Part shown: piece by piece, positions 54,377-63,820 of the stretch
How the letters are laid out: each line of letters starts with the position of its first letter
Position numbering within the stretch: the first letter of the stretch is position 1
From: Trinickia violacea
GTDB taxonomy: Bacteria > Pseudomonadota > Gammaproteobacteria > Burkholderiales > Burkholderiaceae
Assembly: GCF_005280735.1 (NCBI RefSeq)
Contig: NZ_CP040078.1
Location: 1-64,000 of the forward strand
Direction: 5' to 3'
Length of the DNA: 64,000 nt
Translations under genes and position numbers: made by a program
The notes under the pieces: generated by a model
What the model saw: only the letters and a program-made list of their open reading frames with translations
Told to the model about the DNA's origin: nothing
The model's database searches: none

Positions 54377-55555
54377 CTATGCCGCGAACGGCAGCCCCAC
54401 ATAGTTCTCCGCCAGCGATTGCGCCGCTGCGTGAGAGCTCGTCACGTACTTCAGCTCGGCCAGCTTCATGCGATTGCCGAAGGGCGTGTCGTCGTAGGAG
54501 GGGTGCAGCATGTTGGTCATGAAATACGAAAAGTGCTCGGAGCGCCAAATGCGTTCGAGGCAGGTCCGCGAGTAGGCGTCGAGCAAATCGGTGCGCGCGT
54601 CGCGATAGCGCGCCGCCAGTGCCTGCGACAGCACCCGCACGTCGGCCACCGCGAGATTCATCCCCTTCGCGCCGGTCGGCGGCACGATGTGCGCGGCGTC
54701 GCCCGCGAGGAAGAGACGCCCGTATTGCATCGGTTCGGTGACGAAGCTGCGCATCGGCGTCACGCTCTTTTGCGTAATGTGCCCCTCGTTCGGCAACCAT
54801 CCGCTCGTATTCTCGAAGCGCGTGCGCAGTTCCGCCCAGATGCGCTCGTCTGACCAAAGCGCCAAGTCTTCGTCGGGATGGCATTGCAGGTAGAGACGCG
54901 TGACGCTCGGCGAGCGCATGCTGAAGAGCGCAAAGCCGCGTTCGTGATGCGCGTAGACGAGCTCGTCCTTGGAGGGCGCCGCGTCCGCGAGGATGCCCAG
55001 CCACGCGAACGGATAGACGCGCTCGTAGGTGCGCAGCACATCGGCCGGAATCGACGCGCGCGAGATGCCGTGAAAGCCATCGCAACCGGCCACGTAGTCG
55101 CAATCGATCCGCATCTCCACGCCGCGATGCTTGAACGTGACATGCGGCGCGTCGCTTGGCAGTCCATGCAGCGACACGTCTTCCGCGTCGAAATAGAGCG
55201 TCTGGTCATGCTCGAGCGCAGCGGCAATCAGATCGCGCACGACTTCATGCTGGCTATAGACGGTGATCGAGCGGCCGCCTGTGAGCGCCGTCATGTCGAT
55301 CCGGTGCAGCTCGCGCCCGAACAGCAGCTCGATGCCGTGATGCACGAGCCCTTCGCGCTGCATCCGCGCGCCGAGCCCGGCCTCGTTGAGCGTATCGACC
55401 GTGCCCTGCTCGAGCACGCCGGCGCGGATGCGGTTCTCGCAATAGTCGCGCGAGCGCGCCTCGACGATCATCGAATCGATGCCTTGCAGGCGAAGCAGAT
55501 GGGAAAGCAAGAGGCCCGCAGGCCCTGCGCCGATGATGGCGACTTGTGTGCGCAT
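54377..55555 (-). CDS. pobA: 4-Hydroxybenzoate 3-monooxygenase
   Basis: 392 residues, the family's length. FAD enzyme that hydroxylates 4-hydroxybenzoate to protocatechuate with NADPH and O2. GAGPAGLLLSHLL (FAD), the DYVAGCDGFHGISR block and GDAAHIVPPTGAKGMNLA are present. It is upstream of pcaI on the same strand, 215 bases away, and divergent from a LysR regulator. Confidence 0.96.
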   Translation of the reverse strand: MRTQVAIIGAGPAGLLLSHLLRLQGIDSMIVEARSRDYCENRIRAGVLEQGTVDTLNEAGLGARMQREGLVHHGIELLFGRELHRIDMTALTGGRSITVYSQHEVVRDLIAAALEHDQTLYFDAEDVSLHGLPSDAPHVTFKHRGVEMRIDCDYVAGCDGFHGISRASIPADVLRTYERVYPFAWLGILADAAPSKDELVYAHHERGFALFSMRSPSVTRLYLQCHPDEDLALWSDERIWAELRTRFENTSGWLPNEGHITQKSVTPMRSFVTEPMQYGRLFLAGDAAHIVPPTGAKGMNLAVADVRVLSQALAARYRDARTDLLDAYSRTCLERIWRSEHFSYFMTNMLHPSYDDTPFGNRMKLAELKYVTSSHAAAQSLAENYVGLPFAA

Positions 55556-55574
55556 GTTCGTCTCCAGAACTTTG

Positions 55575-55590
55575 ATTCGATTAGTGAAAC
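55575..55590. promoter_or_regulatory. IclR-type box upstream of pobA
   Basis: ATTCGATTAGTGAAAC resembles the boxes at 54275 and 54294. It is about 20 bases upstream of the pobA ATG, so the same regulator could couple pobA and pcaIJ expression. Only three variant sites are visible, so this is a moderate claim. Confidence 0.45.
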
Positions 55591-55672
55591 GATTGTCGGC
55601 GCTTTCCCCAATATACGGCAACGCGATTATGCAGATACGTTGTATACGGAATAGAGATAAAGGTGGCGCAAG

Positions 55673-56605
55673 ATGGCGGCGATGCAAGAACTCGACTTGA
55701 ACTTGATCCCTTACTTGGTTGCGATGGAAGACACGCGCAACGTGAGCCGCGCCGCCGAGCTGCTCGGCGTGAGCCAGCCGCGCGTGTCGACGGCGCTCGG
55801 CCGCTTGCGCGAGTATTTTGCCGATCCGCTCTTCGTGCGCACGTCGCGCGGCATGGAGCCGACGCCGCGCGCGCTCGCGCTCATTCCCGCCGCGCGCGAG
55901 GCGCTCGGGCACATCGAGCGCGGCGTGCTCGACGCCCAGCAGTTCGACCCGGCCACGACGACCCGCACGTTCTCGATCGCCCTCTCCGACGTCGGCGAGA
56001 TCGTGTTCCTGCCGCGCCTCTTGCAGCTCTTCGCTCAGCGCGCGCCGCATGCCAACCTGCGCTCGGTTTCATTGCCCCCCGCGCATGTCGAACGCGGGCT
56101 CGAAACCGGCGACGTGGATCTCGCGATCGGCTATTTCCCGGACCTCTCGGGCAGCAATTTCTTCCAGCAACGGCTGTTTACGCACCGCTTCATCTGCTTG
56201 ATGAGAAGCGGCCACCCGCTAGCGGGCGGGCCGCTCACGCTCGATCAGTTCCTCGCGTGCGGACACGCCGTCGTGCGCGCCGAAGGGCGCAGCCAGGAAG
56301 TGCTCGAAAAGTTTCTGGAGAAAAAGCGCATCCGCCGCCGCGCGGTGCTCGAGACGCCGCACTTCATGAGCCTGCCGTTCATTCTCGCGCGCACCGACTT
56401 GATCGCGACCGTGCCGCACGCGATCGGCTTCGCCTATGTCGCCGAGCATGCGTCGATCACGCTCGTCGAGCCGCCTTTGCCGCTCCCGCATTTCGATCTC
56501 AAGCAACACTGGCATCGCAAGTATCACAACGATCCGCGGATGTCGTGGCTGCGCGGCGTGGTCACCGAACTGTTCAACGACGCTGCCGACGAATGGCCCA
56601 AGTAA
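55673..56605 (+). CDS. LysR-family regulator divergent from pobA
   Basis: 310 residues. NLIPYLVAMEDTRNVSRAAEL and LGRLREYFADPLFVRTSRG form the helix-turn-helix with a LysR pattern of the NodD/PcaQ-like side of the family; the effector domain follows. Divergent from pobA, which it probably activates. Starts at 55673 or, three codons on, at 55682. Confidence 0.88.
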   Translation: MAAMQELDLNLIPYLVAMEDTRNVSRAAELLGVSQPRVSTALGRLREYFADPLFVRTSRGMEPTPRALALIPAAREALGHIERGVLDAQQFDPATTTRTFSIALSDVGEIVFLPRLLQLFAQRAPHANLRSVSLPPAHVERGLETGDVDLAIGYFPDLSGSNFFQQRLFTHRFICLMRSGHPLAGGPLTLDQFLACGHAVVRAEGRSQEVLEKFLEKKRIRRRAVLETPHFMSLPFILARTDLIATVPHAIGFAYVAEHASITLVEPPLPLPHFDLKQHWHRKYHNDPRMSWLRGVVTELFNDAADEWPK

Positions 56606-56775
56606 CGACCGAAGGAAACGGCGCGAAATGAAGCCGATGGACAGGGCCGACCCGCCCGGGCGGCGCCCCGAAAAACATGGAACAATGCAGAACGCGGAAC
56701 GGATAGCGACAGTCCGGCCGCTTCGAAGCGGCACAGGTGGCAAAGTTGGCACGTGCGGCACATTAGGAGCCAAGG

Positions 56776-57414
56776 ATGACGAACGAATCTCGAGCGAAGA
56801 ACAACCACGGCGACGCGTTGAGCCGTCCGACGCGCGAAGAAGCGGAAGCCGCGGTCCGCGTGCTGTTGCGCTGGGCCGGCGACGATCCCACGCGTGAAGG
56901 CTTGCTCGAAACCCCGGCGCGCGTCACGCGAGCGTATGAAGAGTTTTTCTCGGGCTATCTGCAAGATCCGCGCGAGATTCTCGCCCGCACCTTCTCCGAG
57001 GTGGACGGCTACGACGAAATGATCGTGCTGAAAGACATCCGCTTCGAAAGCTATTGCGAGCATCACATGGTGCCGATCATCGGCCGTGCGCACGTCGCGT
57101 ATCTGCCGGAGCATCGCGTCGTCGGCATTTCGAAGCTCGCGCGGCTCGTCGACGCGTTCGCGAAGCGTCTGCAGATCCAGGAGAAAATGACCGCGCAGAT
57201 CGCCGATACGTTGAACGAGATCCTGCAGCCGAAGGGCGTCGGCGTGATCCTCGAGGCGGCGCATCAGTGCATGTCGACGCGCGGCGTGCACAAGCCCGGC
57301 GTCGAGATGGTCACCTCGCGGATGCTCGGCACCTTCCGCACGGACCCGTCGACGCGGCGCGAGTTTCTGTCGATCGTGTCGAACAGCACGGCGTACAACG
57401 TGCCGAATACCTGA
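56776..57414 (+). CDS. folE: GTP cyclohydrolase I
   Basis: 212 residues. First enzyme of folate and tetrahydropterin synthesis, GTP to dihydroneopterin triphosphate. The zinc Cys and His pair in SYCEHHMVPIIGRAHVAY and the second Cys in AAHQCMSTRGVHKPG are intact. Ends in the family terminus. It stands alone here. Confidence 0.96.
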   Translation: MTNESRAKNNHGDALSRPTREEAEAAVRVLLRWAGDDPTREGLLETPARVTRAYEEFFSGYLQDPREILARTFSEVDGYDEMIVLKDIRFESYCEHHMVPIIGRAHVAYLPEHRVVGISKLARLVDAFAKRLQIQEKMTAQIADTLNEILQPKGVGVILEAAHQCMSTRGVHKPGVEMVTSRMLGTFRTDPSTRREFLSIVSNSTAYNVPNT

Positions 57415-57637
57415 CGCCTTGCGGCGCTTATTTGTGGTTGGTCGCCAGCGCGCCCGCGCGCTTCGTGCCGCCGAACAACTCCGTCAAATACTGGCTGTTC
57501 TGGTCCATTAATATATTTACGTACAGGCTACAACAAGATTTCGAATCTTACAGACCTGTCTGGCGCGGCGTTCGGATCTTACGGGGCGGGTCGCAAATCC
57601 GGCGTCAGGCGGGATTCAACCGAGATTCAAGCGGAAT
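57415..57637. other. Gap between convergent folE and serine acetyltransferase
   Basis: 223 bases; a modest AT-rich island at 57505-57560 and a short weak stem (CGCC/GGCG) just after the folE stop. No gene or clear terminator. Confidence 0.35.
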
Positions 57638-58564
57638 TCAAGACTTGGCTTCGTCGCGGCGATCGCCCTCGCGGATCTTGCCTTGCGACACGCTGCTGCC
57701 CGGCGGCACGCTATGCGTGAGCCAGACGTTGCCGCCGATCACCGAGCCCCGTCCGATCGTCACGCGCCCAAGAATCGTCGCGCCCGCATAGATCACGACA
57801 TCGTCTTCGACCACCGGGTGCCGCGCATTGCCCTTGACGAGCGCGCCATCGCCGTCGGCCGGGAAACTCTTCGCGCCGAGCGTCACCGCCTGATAGAGCC
57901 GCACGCGCTCGCCGATGATCGCCGTCTCGCCGATCACGACACCCGTGCCATGGTCGATGAAAAAGCTCGGGCCGATCTGCGCGCCGGGGTGGATGTCGAT
58001 GCCGGTCGCCGAGTGCGCGATCTCGTTGATGAAACGCGCGAGCAACGGCACGCCGAGACGATGCAACGCATGCGCGAGCCGGTGATGCATCACCGCCAGC
58101 ACGCCGGGATAGCACAGCAGGATCTCGGTGATGTGCTGCGCAGCCGGATCGCCCGCATACGCGGCCTGGATGTCGCTCACGAGCAGCGCGCGAATCTGCG
58201 GCAGCTGCGCACCGAAATCGCGCGCGATCGCGAATGCCTTCGTCTTCAGTTCATCGTTGGTCGCGTCGGCGTGCTCGGGCAGAAAGCGCAGCGCGCGCCG
58301 GATCTGTTCGGCGAGCAGCCGCAGCGTGCTTTCGAGCGTGGTCCCGACGTAATAGTCGACGCTTTCGTCGGTCAGATCGGGGGCACCGTAATGCGTCGGG
58401 AACAGCGCGGCGCGCAGGCCGGTGACGATGCCGCAGATCGCATCGCGCGACGGCAGTTCGCGAATGCCGCGCGGATGGCGCGTGCGATGCAGTTCCTCGC
58501 GCGAAGCGCGCAGCTCGGCGACGATTTGCTCAAGACCCCAGTTGTGGGACTGCGAATTCGACAT
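57638..58564 (-). CDS. Serine O-acetyltransferase (EpsC type)
   Basis: 308 residues from ATG 58564. It acetylates serine for cysteine synthesis. The N-terminal helical part is long (~1-170), the C-terminal left-handed beta-helix carries the hexapeptide turns and IDHGTGVVIGETAIIGE. The long N-terminal type occurs in Burkholderia. No CysK follows. Confidence 0.9.
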   Translation of the reverse strand: MSNSQSHNWGLEQIVAELRASREELHRTRHPRGIRELPSRDAICGIVTGLRAALFPTHYGAPDLTDESVDYYVGTTLESTLRLLAEQIRRALRFLPEHADATNDELKTKAFAIARDFGAQLPQIRALLVSDIQAAYAGDPAAQHITEILLCYPGVLAVMHHRLAHALHRLGVPLLARFINEIAHSATGIDIHPGAQIGPSFFIDHGTGVVIGETAIIGERVRLYQAVTLGAKSFPADGDGALVKGNARHPVVEDDVVIYAGATILGRVTIGRGSVIGGNVWLTHSVPPGSSVSQGKIREGDRRDEAKS

Positions 58565-58713
58565 GATGACGCGGCAGCCGTCGATATCGGCTGTTGAGTG
58601 AAGTGTTCGCAAAGATTACCGCTTTTTCGCCGCCTTCGCGCAAGGCGGCCACGAACACCCTGTCCAGCCCGGGGACGACGCGTGTTGCGCGCGCCATCCC
58701 GCTGTCGAGGCAA

Positions 58714-58947
58714 TCAGATCGTCACGCTGCTCGCGTCGATCCAGCGCACGGCCCACTCGCGTGCGTGCGCAATCGCGGAAGCTTCATCGGTAAAGCGCAG
58801 CTCATTCGGAAAGAAACGATTGGCGACGAGTTCTCCGTCGCTCGAACGGGAGATCACGACATACGGTTGGTAGGTGCCGTCGCCCGAGCGCGCCGGCGCG
58901 CAGTTCAACAAGTAGCCGCGATGTGTGAATGCAGCATCGAAATGCAT
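58714..58947 (-). CDS. Small conserved hypothetical protein
   Basis: 77 residues. MHFDAAFTHRGYLLNCAPAR start and the REWAVRWIDASS end recall a small family in Burkholderia, likely a compact alpha/beta fold. No function known; short gene between the acetyltransferase and a hypothetical. Confidence 0.65.
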   Translation of the reverse strand: MHFDAAFTHRGYLLNCAPARSGDGTYQPYVVISRSSDGELVANRFFPNELRFTDEASAIAHAREWAVRWIDASSVTI

Positions 58948-59217
58948 GAGTCACCTGCCCTGAGTGCCCTGCCTGGTTTATTCGAGTTGTACGCACAATG
59001 GGTGAGTTCGCCGCGGGTTTGAACGGCACGCATGACGAACATTTAATGATGGCGTGCAAGCTCTGCGGAAAGGATCATACTCTGTACGAAGTGCGTGTTC
59101 TACGAAAAAAAATCGGACGCTAACCCATCTTTACGGTTCCAGTGCGCGACCCTCATGCCTGAGCGGCGGAACGGCTTTTGCAGCGCTTTCATTGATTGCT
59201 TCTTTATGGGGATCGTC

Positions 59218-59706
59218 ATGAACGCGACAATCGACAACCCGATGGTCGTGCGCGAAGCCGATCGCGCGACCGATGAACCTGTTCTTCAACCTGGACCACT
59301 GGGATTGACGAGCCAGCGTCCACACAGCGTCGATATGAATAACGATGGCTCGTTCGACAGCACCGTCGACACCGACGGCAAATATCGCGAAGCGGCGCGG
59401 CTCGCGAACGGCCAACCGATATCGCCAGACGAGTTGACGTGCAGCGAGGCGACGCTCGACAACAACGTGCCGGAAGCCAGCGACGGGTTGGCCGGATTCG
59501 ACAGCCGCGTCGGCTGCAACAAGGTGCTGCTTGCGCTCAAGCCCGGCTACGACGTCGTCGACAAGGGCGTACAACTCACCCAAATCCCCTACCTGCAGAT
59601 GCACGGCAAGATGCGCCGCTCTGTAAACGATATCGATTGGATATGGGAGTTGCAGCACACGCGCGCCACGCGAATCTTCGAGATTCGTCCCGCGAAGCCG
59701 CATTGA
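59218..59706 (+). CDS. Hypothetical protein
   Basis: 162 residues from ATG 59218 with a weak GGGGAT site; earlier frame starts at 59095-59158 are possible. SVDMNNDGSFDSTVDTDGKY looks like a calcium-binding-type Asp/Asn-rich stretch, but no family is recognised. The following SDR starts 22 bases after its stop, so they may be co-transcribed. Confidence 0.5.
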   Translation: MNATIDNPMVVREADRATDEPVLQPGPLGLTSQRPHSVDMNNDGSFDSTVDTDGKYREAARLANGQPISPDELTCSEATLDNNVPEASDGLAGFDSRVGCNKVLLALKPGYDVVDKGVQLTQIPYLQMHGKMRRSVNDIDWIWELQHTRATRIFEIRPAKPH

Positions 59707-59728
59707 CTCGAGCGTTCGAGGCTTGCTC

Positions 59729-60331
59729 ATGAAGATCGTCGTCATCGGCGCCAGCGGCACGCTCGGACGCGCCGTTGCGGCCGAACTCAAGACCCGCCAT
59801 CAAGTGATCGAAGTCGGCGCGACGCACGGCGATCATCACGTCGACGTGACGAACCTGCCGAGCGTCGAGCGGCTTTTTCACGAGATCGGCAAAGTCGACG
59901 CCGTGGTGACGGCCATCGGTAAAACGCATTTCGGCCCGTTTCACGAGATGACGGCCGATCAGTTCTGGATCGGCCTGCGCGACAAGCTCATGGGTCAAGT
60001 GAACGTGGTGCTCGCCGCGCAGCATCACGTGAGCGACGGCGGCTCGTTCACGTTGACGAGCGGCATTCTGGCGGACGAGCCGATACGCGACGGCGTCAAT
60101 GCGACGACCGTCGATCTCGCAATCGAAGGTTTCGTGCGCGGCGCGGCGATCGAGTTGCCGCGCGGGATTCGGATCAACGCGGTGAGCCCCACGGTGCTCG
60201 AAGAATCGATGAGCGCGTACGGGCCGTATTTCCGCGGCTTCGAGCCCGTCACGGCGCAGCGTGCGGCCCTTGTGTATTGCCGCAGCGTGGAAGGTGCGCA
60301 GACGGGGCGGGTGTATCGCGTGGGGTATTAG
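59729..60331 (+). CDS. Short-chain dehydrogenase-like protein
   Basis: 200 residues from ATG 59729. Rossmann start MKIVVIGASGTLGRAVAAEL (GxSGTLG), an SDR-like fold. The usual YxxxK is not apparent: the region reads GVNATTVDLAIEGFVRGAAI. It may be a divergent, perhaps inactive member. Its stop overlaps the convergent glycosyltransferase gene stop by four bases. Confidence 0.75.
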   Translation: MKIVVIGASGTLGRAVAAELKTRHQVIEVGATHGDHHVDVTNLPSVERLFHEIGKVDAVVTAIGKTHFGPFHEMTADQFWIGLRDKLMGQVNVVLAAQHHVSDGGSFTLTSGILADEPIRDGVNATTVDLAIEGFVRGAAIELPRGIRINAVSPTVLEESMSAYGPYFRGFEPVTAQRAALVYCRSVEGAQTGRVYRVGY

Positions 60332-62181
60332 GCGTGCCAGGCAGGCGTGACGCGGCAGAATCGATACGGCGATAACGAGCCGCCGACAAAAGCATTGCGG
60401 ATCGAGCAGGACGAAGGATCGAGCTGCACGCGATAGTTGCTCAAGATCTCGACCGTGTGTTCCATCAACGCATTGTCCTGCGCCAGGATCGATTGCCGAT
60501 CCGACGTGCGCTCCGTCAGCTCGCAGCGTCTGCCGTCCGGCGTCGCGGCAGCCGGCACCACCATCGCGTGCATGTGCAGGCTGTCGACCATGCGCGTTGC
60601 AAACGAACACACGCCCGCATTTTGCAGAACGCCGACCGCAGTCAGACGGTGATTGATTCGCTCGAGGCTTCTGGCGCGCCAGTCGAGCGCGAACGGCACC
60701 AACGCGTAGGTTGGGCCGCCGCGCGAATCGATGATCTGGCGCACACGTGCCGCGTATCCGCTGCCTTCCGGAAAGCTGCCCTTCACGGACACAAACGCAA
60801 TCGACGGAGGAAAGGCAGGTACGACCCATCCATATGTCGGCTGCTGATCGACGACGAGCACAGTGGTATGAAGCGGGTCGTCGAAGCGCGGCACATCGAC
60901 GCTGAACGCTTGGCTTGCCCACGGTTCGTGACCCCACGTCTGTACGCCGCCGAACAGGGCTACGGCCGACGCGGCAACAATCACGTAAGACGCCCAGCGG
61001 CGCGCAGCCGCCTCGGACAATACGCGATTCAACAACAGCCAAATCGCGAGCGGAGTCAGCACTTCTATCGCGACGATGTAACGAAAAATGCTGAACAGTT
61101 TCATCCAGACGACGAAGCCGATCGCCACGCATGCAAGCACATAGGCGCCAGGCGAAGGGCTCGGCGCGGAACGGGCGGGCGCCTCCCTGCGACTGACGGA
61201 GATCAACGCTTTGATCGCCCACCAAACAAACAGCACATACGCGACGGGCCACACGATCTGGTGCAGCCGGACTTGTCCGGCGCGAAGCGAATTCAGCGAA
61301 ATGATGAACGGCCACAGCAAGGTCTCGCGCACGTTCTTCGGCAGCCAGCTCGTATCGGCAACGCCGCCTGCGCTTGCGAGCGGATTCGGAAACGTCGAGC
61401 CAAATTGCGGGAAGAGCGGATTGCCGAACGTGTGCCACATCGTCCAGAACCAGTAGCCGCCCGTCACCGCCATGCCGAGCAGCACGCCGACGCCGAACAC
61501 GAAGGCAATCCGAATGCGCGTCCACAGCGACCCGGAGACCACATAAAGGCTGGCGCAAAGCGCGACGGCATACGTTGCGTTGGTGAGCTTGAGCCCCGCA
61601 CCTGCGCCGACGAGCATGCCGGCAACGACCATCGCACGAACCGCCCGCGACGGCCAGACGCCGAGTTCCCCCCACTGACGCACGACCGTCAGCATCGAAG
61701 CGAGAACGAATAGCGCGGTCGTATCGTCGCCCATCGAGTTGCCGAGGCCGGACAGAAAATTGACCGTCAGCACACCGGCGGCAGCGAGAAACAGCGGCAC
61801 TCGATAGCGGTCCTCATCGCGCAACTCGCTGCACACGGCTTTCGCAATGCCGAGCACCAGGACGAACGTCAGCCCGTGGACAACACCCATGACGAAGCCC
61901 ACCAGCGGCGCGGGCCAGTACTTCGTCATCAGGTAGTACGGAACATCGAGCAGCGGATTGAAATACGACTGCATCCCGGCAGGCGCCAGATCGATGCCGA
62001 CCTTGCCGTCGAGCAGTGCGAACGCGTTGTAGCGATGGTAGTTGCCGAGGTCCCAATTACTGTCCTGGCCAAGCCACAACGAGATCAGGCCAAACAACAA
62101 CGGCACCGCGACGCTCGCGCGCCGATGCAGTTTCGCAGCGTTCCAGTCGATCGATCTCATCCAGGCAGCCACTTTCGCCAT
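60328..62181 (-). CDS. Multi-pass GT-C type glycosyltransferase
   Basis: 617 residues with about a dozen membrane helices and a C-terminal soluble domain (~450-617). The first loop NWDLGNYHRYNAFALLDGK carries Asp residues that match the catalytic loop of GT-C enzymes using polyprenyl-linked sugars. It follows GtrA and GtrB-type genes, so it is the likely glycan-specific transferase of that operon, placing the sugar on a surface polysaccharide from the periplasmic side; the sugar is unknown. Confidence 0.8.
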   Translation of the reverse strand: MAKVAAWMRSIDWNAAKLHRRASVAVPLLFGLISLWLGQDSNWDLGNYHRYNAFALLDGKVGIDLAPAGMQSYFNPLLDVPYYLMTKYWPAPLVGFVMGVVHGLTFVLVLGIAKAVCSELRDEDRYRVPLFLAAAGVLTVNFLSGLGNSMGDDTTALFVLASMLTVVRQWGELGVWPSRAVRAMVVAGMLVGAGAGLKLTNATYAVALCASLYVVSGSLWTRIRIAFVFGVGVLLGMAVTGGYWFWTMWHTFGNPLFPQFGSTFPNPLASAGGVADTSWLPKNVRETLLWPFIISLNSLRAGQVRLHQIVWPVAYVLFVWWAIKALISVSRREAPARSAPSPSPGAYVLACVAIGFVVWMKLFSIFRYIVAIEVLTPLAIWLLLNRVLSEAAARRWASYVIVAASAVALFGGVQTWGHEPWASQAFSVDVPRFDDPLHTTVLVVDQQPTYGWVVPAFPPSIAFVSVKGSFPEGSGYAARVRQIIDSRGGPTYALVPFALDWRARSLERINHRLTAVGVLQNAGVCSFATRMVDSLHMHAMVVPAAATPDGRRCELTERTSDRQSILAQDNALMEHTVEILSNYRVQLDPSSCSIRNAFVGGSLSPYRFCRVTPAWHA

Positions 62182-62235
62182 CCAGGGGAACCTCGTGATG
62201 TGAGTTGTTTAATGAACGGCGCGCGTTCGCTTGAC

Positions 62236-62655
62236 TTAGCGATGCCGAAACACCCAGAACTTGGCGGAAAGGAAATTCACGCCGAGACCGGCGACCGATC
62301 CCACAGCGACCGCGAAGAGCGGCAGGAATCGCATCGGATGAAGCAGGAAGACCGTAGCCGAATAGGCGGCATAGTTCACGGCTCCGCCGCCTGACATGGC
62401 GAACAGATACCGCCACCACTCGCTCCAGAGCGAGGGCGAGGGCGGGCGGGCCGCGGTTGCCGCTTCGGCATTCGCCCGCGGCGTAAATGTGTAGTGCCGA
62501 TTGATTTGCCAAGTGGCGAACACGGCGCACAGGAACGACACGACGCGGCCGGCGTAATAGCCAAGACCCAGCGCAAGCATCAGATACAGGACGCCCGCGT
62601 CGACGAGAAACCCCGCCACGCCCGCGATGCCAAAGCGAACCAGCTGCTTGCGCAT
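62236..62655 (-). CDS. GtrA-family flippase-like protein
   Basis: 139 residues, four helices: QLVRFGIAGVAGFLVDAGVL and SFLCAVFATWQINRHYTF are typical of GtrA, thought to flip polyprenyl-linked sugars across the inner membrane. It begins one base after the stop of the glycosyltransferase 2 gene and is 54 bases from the GT-C gene. Confidence 0.88.
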   Translation of the reverse strand: MRKQLVRFGIAGVAGFLVDAGVLYLMLALGLGYYAGRVVSFLCAVFATWQINRHYTFTPRANAEAATAARPPSPSLWSEWWRYLFAMSGGGAVNYAAYSATVFLLHPMRFLPLFAVAVGSVAGLGVNFLSAKFWVFRHR

Positions 62656-62656
62656 G

Positions 62657-63616
62657 TCAGCGGGCGGGCGTGTCTGCGCCCGGCGCCGGGATGCCGAGGT
62701 AGGTCAACCGCTTGGCCTCCGCGCGGCCGCGCGTGACGGTGTCGAGAATCAAACCGCACGTCAGCAGCATGGCCCCGAGCAGCATGAGCGCGGCACACAG
62801 CAACGCGGTGGGAAGGCGCGGCACGGCCCCGGTTTGCAGGTAAGTCATGGCAAGCGGCAACGCGAGCAAAATCGAACTCAACGCGCAAGCGAAGAAGCCG
62901 AGCGAAAAGAACATCAGCGGCTTTTCCAGCTTGAACAGCTTGAGGATGGTCAGCAGGATGCGCAGGCCGTCGCGGTAGGTATTGAGCTTGCTCGCCGAGC
63001 CTTCCGGCCGCGACTTGTACTGCGTTTGAACCTCCGCGACCGGCATGCGCAACTCGAGCGCGTGCACGGTCAACTCCGTTTCCGTTTCGAATCCGCTGGC
63101 GTGAGCGGGATACGACTTCACATAACGGCGCGAAAAGACGCGATATCCGGACAGCATGTCCTTGAACGTCCTGCCGAAAATCCGGGCGACACATTGCGTC
63201 AGCAAGACGTTGCCGAATCGATGGCCGAGCCGATATGCCGCTTGCTCATCGGTCACGCGGGAACCGACGACCATATCGAGCCCGTCCTCCTGAAGCCGGC
63301 GAACGAGATCGGGGGCGGCGGCGGCATCGTAAGTGTCGTCGCCGTCGACCAGCACGTAGACGTCGGCTTCGACATCCGCGAACATCCGGCGAATCACCTC
63401 GCCCTTGCCCTGCAGCGGAATCCGGCGCACGGTGGCGCCGGCCGCTTGGGCGAGCGCAACGGTGTCGTCCGACGAGTTGTTGTCGAAGACATGGATGCTG
63501 GCCTCCGGAAGCGCCTTCCGGAAATTGCGGACCACAGAGCCGACTGTCGCGGCCTCGTTGTAGCACGGCACGAGTACCGCGATCCGTTGCGGGGAAATGC
63601 CGCGCGAGACTGTCAT
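62657..63616 (-). CDS. GtrB-like polyprenyl-phosphate glycosyltransferase (GT2)
   Basis: 319 residues from ATG 63616; upstream in-frame codons to 63739 are not family-like. GT2 domain (~1-230) with LVPCYNEAATV, the DGDDTYD acidic motif and SRVTDEQ, followed by two C-terminal membrane helices (~245-310) that anchor it. Makes a polyprenyl-phosphate sugar for the downstream transferase. First gene of a three-gene operon. Confidence 0.9.
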   Translation of the reverse strand: MTVSRGISPQRIAVLVPCYNEAATVGSVVRNFRKALPEASIHVFDNNSSDDTVALAQAAGATVRRIPLQGKGEVIRRMFADVEADVYVLVDGDDTYDAAAAPDLVRRLQEDGLDMVVGSRVTDEQAAYRLGHRFGNVLLTQCVARIFGRTFKDMLSGYRVFSRRYVKSYPAHASGFETETELTVHALELRMPVAEVQTQYKSRPEGSASKLNTYRDGLRILLTILKLFKLEKPLMFFSLGFFACALSSILLALPLAMTYLQTGAVPRLPTALLCAALMLLGAMLLTCGLILDTVTRGRAEAKRLTYLGIPAPGADTPAR

Positions 63617-63820
63617 GGATTCGTAATATTGAATGGCGGTTGAGCCGGACAAGGCGAGATGCAGCGTGTCCGCCTCAACGATGTGCGAACAAAGCGCCTT
63701 GTCATGGCGGCAAAACGCGCAGCGGAGAGCACCCGGCACTAGCCGGCCCCGGCCTCCACTGGCCGCGGCATCCTAAAGGCCACAGATGGCGCTGTCAACT
63801 TTGACGCGCGCCGGCTCGGC

